Of a DNA stretch of 64,000 nucleotides, positions 63,628 to 64,000 are shown piece by piece. Every line of letters starts with the position of its first letter. Position 1 is the stretch's first letter. The notes beneath the pieces were generated by a model, which worked only from the letters and a program-made list of their open reading frames with translations, did no database searches and was not told where the DNA came from. The position numbers and the translations under genes are program-made. Origin of the DNA: Synchiropus splendidus (lineage: Eukaryota; Chordata; Actinopteri; Syngnathiformes; Callionymidae); the NCBI RefSeq assembly GCF_027744825.2, contig NC_071339.1:24057501-24121500 (forward strand), read 5' to 3'.

Positions 63628-64000
63628 ATGAAGACCAAGGTATCGGCTACAAAAGTACCTGAGGGGGAAGCGAATAAGGAAAACCTCAGGATTAAATTTA
63701 TGACCTTAATATGGGTGTTCGGCACCATCATAATAATATATGAATCACTTAATTTTAAAATTACCTACTTCTCCAACAGAGAAGATTGGTGTCAGAGAAC
63801 AAACATTACTCTTTGTAGATCCATAACCACTCAGAGTACTTATAGATCTCTACTGGAATGGAGAAAGGTTGAAACAACCACTATAATAACAGAAAAATAC
63901 ATCCTAATCAGTGCCAAGGCATTGGTTTATGACATCACTGTAGGATTGACTAAATGGCAAAATGATACAATGTTACAGAACGATACACTGAGCTCCATGG
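63628..64000 (+). CDS. Putative type II membrane glycoprotein downstream of env (3' end outside window)
   Basis: An ATG at 63628, 29 bases after the env stop, opens a frame with no stop for 124 codons to the window end. Residues 1-23 are polar and basic (several Lys, one Arg). Residues 24-38 are hydrophobic (WVFGTIIIIY at the end) with a basic RIK just before, the pattern of an uncleaved signal anchor with the N-terminus in the cytosol. Beyond it are two Cys (55 and 63) and three N-glycosylation sequons (N59, N112, N117), with a helical-looking stretch from about residue 85. It is the only viral frame in the window without a visible break. I do not recognise the family. Known extra genes at this place include foamy virus bel/tas (nuclear regulators) and MMTV sag (a type II glycoprotein); any relation to sag is only by topology. 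An acceptor-like site ends two bases upstream. Confidence 0.6.
   Translation, partial: MKTKVSATKVPEGEANKENLRIKFMTLIWVFGTIIIIYESLNFKITYFSNREDWCQRTNITLCRSITTQSTYRSLLEWRKVETTTIITEKYILISAKALVYDITVGLTKWQNDTMLQNDTLSSM

Larger units (their letters stand above)
52030..64000 (+). mobile_element. Endogenous retrovirus (5' LTR, gag, pol, env, extra ORF), right end outside window
   Basis: The satellite stops abruptly inside a monomer (GGTCGATTCCA) at 52029 and is followed by an LTR-like segment, an 18-base PBS, and gag, pol and env in canonical order on the plus strand. About 12 kb of the element is in view, and the PPT and 3' LTR must lie to the right. The RT box with DLANGFW and LPQGF recalls foamy and other class III-like or epsilon-like elements. 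The Gag major-homology-like motif is orthoretroviral, and the PBS is of the tRNA-Lys3 type used by lentiviruses and MMTV. I therefore do not assign a genus. At least four in-frame stops (54391, 58101, 60731, 62405) and several frameshifts interrupt gag, pol and env. The interrupted satellite monomer should resume after the 3' LTR, preceded by a short target-site duplication ending in TTCCA or similar. Confidence 0.93.

Overview
The window has two very different parts. Bases 1-52029 are one uninterrupted head-to-tail satellite DNA array. Its monomer is 188 bp and there are about 276 copies, all in the same orientation. I see no gene in it. Bases 52030-64000 are the 5' part of an endogenous retrovirus (plus strand) inserted into that array; the 3' end of the provirus lies beyond the window. 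This is a eukaryotic, almost certainly vertebrate, nuclear genome. A nucleosome-sized homogeneous satellite suggests centromeric or pericentromeric heterochromatin. I cannot name the species. The RT and Env style would suit a fish, amphibian or reptile, but that is inference.

Satellite (1-52029). Monomers carry a perfect 14-bp dyad GAAAACGCGTTTTC, the 8-bp palindrome TTCCGGAA and a HindIII palindrome GAAGCTTC. Larger blocks of several monomers are duplicated with offsets that are nearly exact multiples of 188 bp (2, 4, 6, 8, 12, 25, 32 and 59 units), so there is patchy higher-order structure. Shared variants fall into zones along the array. One monomer is cut to 65 bp (near 16135-16200). The many short open frames on both strands are a by-product of the repeat.

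Provirus (52030 to beyond 64000). The probable 5' LTR (52030-53465, TGT...ACA) has U3 enhancer-like repeats, a TATA box, a poly(A) signal, a pair of covarying hairpins with identical loops, and a perfect splice donor upstream of the primer-binding site. The PBS (53466-53483) matches tRNA-Lys3 at 18 of 18 bases. Then come gag (53662-55660), pro-pol (55660 to about 58850), env (58912-63598) and a new open frame (63628 to the window end) for a putative type II membrane glycoprotein. Gag has a major-homology-like motif but no zinc knuckle and no cysteine in its basic C-terminal region. The pol ATG overlaps the gag stop as TAATG. RT keeps LPQGF and YIDD, and integrase keeps D,D35E. Env is exceptionally long (about 1560 codons) with two furin-type sites and a Ser/Thr-rich segment. 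gag, pol and env all carry in-frame stops and frameshifts, so this copy looks defective unless some breaks are assembly errors.

The most interesting parts are the covarying twin hairpins in the LTR, the unusual combination of traits in the retrovirus, and the downstream type II glycoprotein frame, which has its own splice-acceptor-like site.
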